Assembly: GCA_021647905.1 (NCBI GenBank)
Contig: JAKITW010000011.1
Coordinates: 1 to 50,374, forward strand
DNA: 50,374 nt
Direction of reading: 5' to 3'
Source: Desulfobacterales bacterium
Lineage (GTDB): Bacteria; Desulfobacterota; Desulfobulbia; Desulfobulbales; BM004
Position numbers and translations under genes: made by a program. This document shows positions 49,612 to 50,374 of this stretch, piece after piece (position 1 is the stretch's first letter; every line of letters starts with the position of its first letter). Under the pieces are notes generated by a model. That model did no database searches and was not told the DNA's origin. It worked only from the letters and a program-made list of their open reading frames with translations.

Positions 49612-50096
49612 TTATATTCCCTCCGAAATTATAACCAGACCATGACAGCAACACGGTGCGGTTTAGATCCTCTGTCTGAAACATCTACGCATAAGCGTGT
49701 ATGTGGTGAGTTGCTCGAGTTGCGCCCATAGACTTTATTGGAACTGTAGAGGATTTTATCCAGCTCCGCTGGGTTAGGGTGTTAGCGATTATTTTCTGCC
49801 TTCTGCCTTTGGAAAACGAGATGAAGGAAGAGCCCAAAAAAATGAAAGGTCCAAAGAACTGATAGCAGGGACAAACGCAAGAGATCGGCGGCAAAAAGGC
49901 AATCAAATAACATGGATCCAGGCGGCCAACTTCGCGAGAGAACAGTAAATTGTATCATGACATCCTCAGATGGTCAAGGTGTATTCGGTGCCTGTGAGAG
50001 CTTACCCTTTACCTGCTATTTCAAAGAGCAGAAGCCCGACGACCTGGCATGGATTCGTCAGGCGGACCAGAAATGACCCCCTGTGAGGACTTACGG
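49612..50096. other. Gene-free region with a diverged family A end
   Basis: I see no credible gene here. CTGTGAGAGCTTACC (about 49995) and CCCCCTGTGAGGACTTAC (about 50078-50095) look like diverged family A ends (compare CCCCCGGTGAACGGTTAC), but no intact element could be defined. The rest is unassigned. Confidence 0.4.
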
Positions 50097-50140
50097 TTTA
50101 TATGAAAGTCGTGCCGGACGAAGCTCGCTGTCCGGGGAGA
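50097..50140 (+). repeat. REP-like hairpin repeat, copy E3 (diverged)
   Basis: TTTATATGAAAGTCGTGCCGG then a CCGGAC...GTCCGG hairpin. It shares its leading 15 or so bases with E1 and E2 but has a different loop. Confidence 0.45.
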
Positions 50141-50247
50141 TTATATGGTGCAAGGCACCTGGGGCGCATCGATTCTCGCTTTTCTCGGCATTCGAAATGT
50201 AGATCAGAAGAGAACGTAAATGACAAGAAAAGAATTATTTCACGAAG

Positions 50248-50374
50248 GTAAACATTCAGTACCCCCCCTCCTGTCGGGAAAGGGGTCTTCTTCTACCAAC
50301 GGCCGCTCCATTGAGAAGGGCCGGCTGTTCATAAACAGGCTATCAAGCAGGAACTCGCTTCGCCGCGGCGGCGA
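50248..50374 (+). mobile_element. Family D element, copy D3 (right end outside window)
   Basis: Starts GTAAACATTCAGTACCC and stays close to D1 and D2 until the window ends, so it is about 127 of an expected 276 bp. No C element is inserted in this copy. The left flank TCACGAAG (50240-50247) should reappear after the right end if the 8-bp duplication rule holds. Confidence 0.88.

Overview
The window looks like a chromosomal segment of a Gram-negative, strictly or facultatively anaerobic member of the Desulfobacterota, probably Desulfobulbales-like. That placement is inferred from high G+C coding DNA, a Tol system, LPS genes (kdsB, lpxB, a KdnA-like aminotransferase), a [NiFe] hydrogenase beside an eight-heme cytochrome c, and many HD-GYP and PAS signalling proteins. 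I could not run a database search, so the lineage is a judgement. No phage, plasmid, CRISPR or rRNA genes were seen. One tRNA (His) is present.

Layout. 1-171: nested repeat debris. 327-5037: tolQ-tolR-tolA-tolB-cpoB without an adjacent pal. 5103-9096: ampG-like transporter, tlyA and a GAF/HD-GYP protein. 9715-12948: SH3b protein, a PheA-ACT-TyrA fusion and a zinc-ribbon protein. 13019-15375: tRNA-His, a Mth938-like gene, a frameshifted small gene, an unknown gene and mltD. 15632-18276: a two-gene signalling operon (MerR-PAS-cyclase, then PAS-HD-GYP) with an upstream array of ACTGTCTAA repeats. 18277-19374: 1.1 kb of gene-free repeat DNA. 19375-23493: operon kdsB-mdh-yvcK. 23712-27243: rsmJ, then operon panC-panD-kdnA-like. 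27272-27742: triple-nested mobile elements. 27761-31250: TPR protein, xseA, a small ORF and a GNAT acetyltransferase. 31297-37162: octaheme cytochrome, [NiFe] hydrogenase small and large subunits, maturation protease and PAS-SpoIIE phosphatase. 37266-46686: smr, lpxB, an NSS symporter, a DUF2065 protein, purM, mogA/moaB, a divergent EF-G and murJ. 46975-49611: a three-gene operon (nucleotidyltransferase, PLP aminotransferase/decarboxylase, CDP-alcohol phosphatidyltransferase) that looks like a lipid head-group pathway. 49612-50374: repeats only.

The most striking feature is a set of short, non-coding, terminal-inverted-repeat elements (MITE-like). Family A is 152 bp with GTAA...TTAC ends; two copies have perfect 8-bp target duplications. 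Family D is 276 bp with the same kind of ends and 8-bp duplications. Family C is exactly 101 bp in four copies, each flanked by 6-7 bp A+T-rich duplications. They nest inside one another (A holds D, which holds C at 27272-27742; D holds C, which holds A at the left edge). One C copy sits at the start codon of kdsB. Other points worth attention are a hydrogenase small subunit with CxxD in place of the usual CxxC at the proximal cluster, the head-group operon, the MerR-PAS-cyclase regulator with its repeat array, and an EF-G paralogue lacking the catalytic His.
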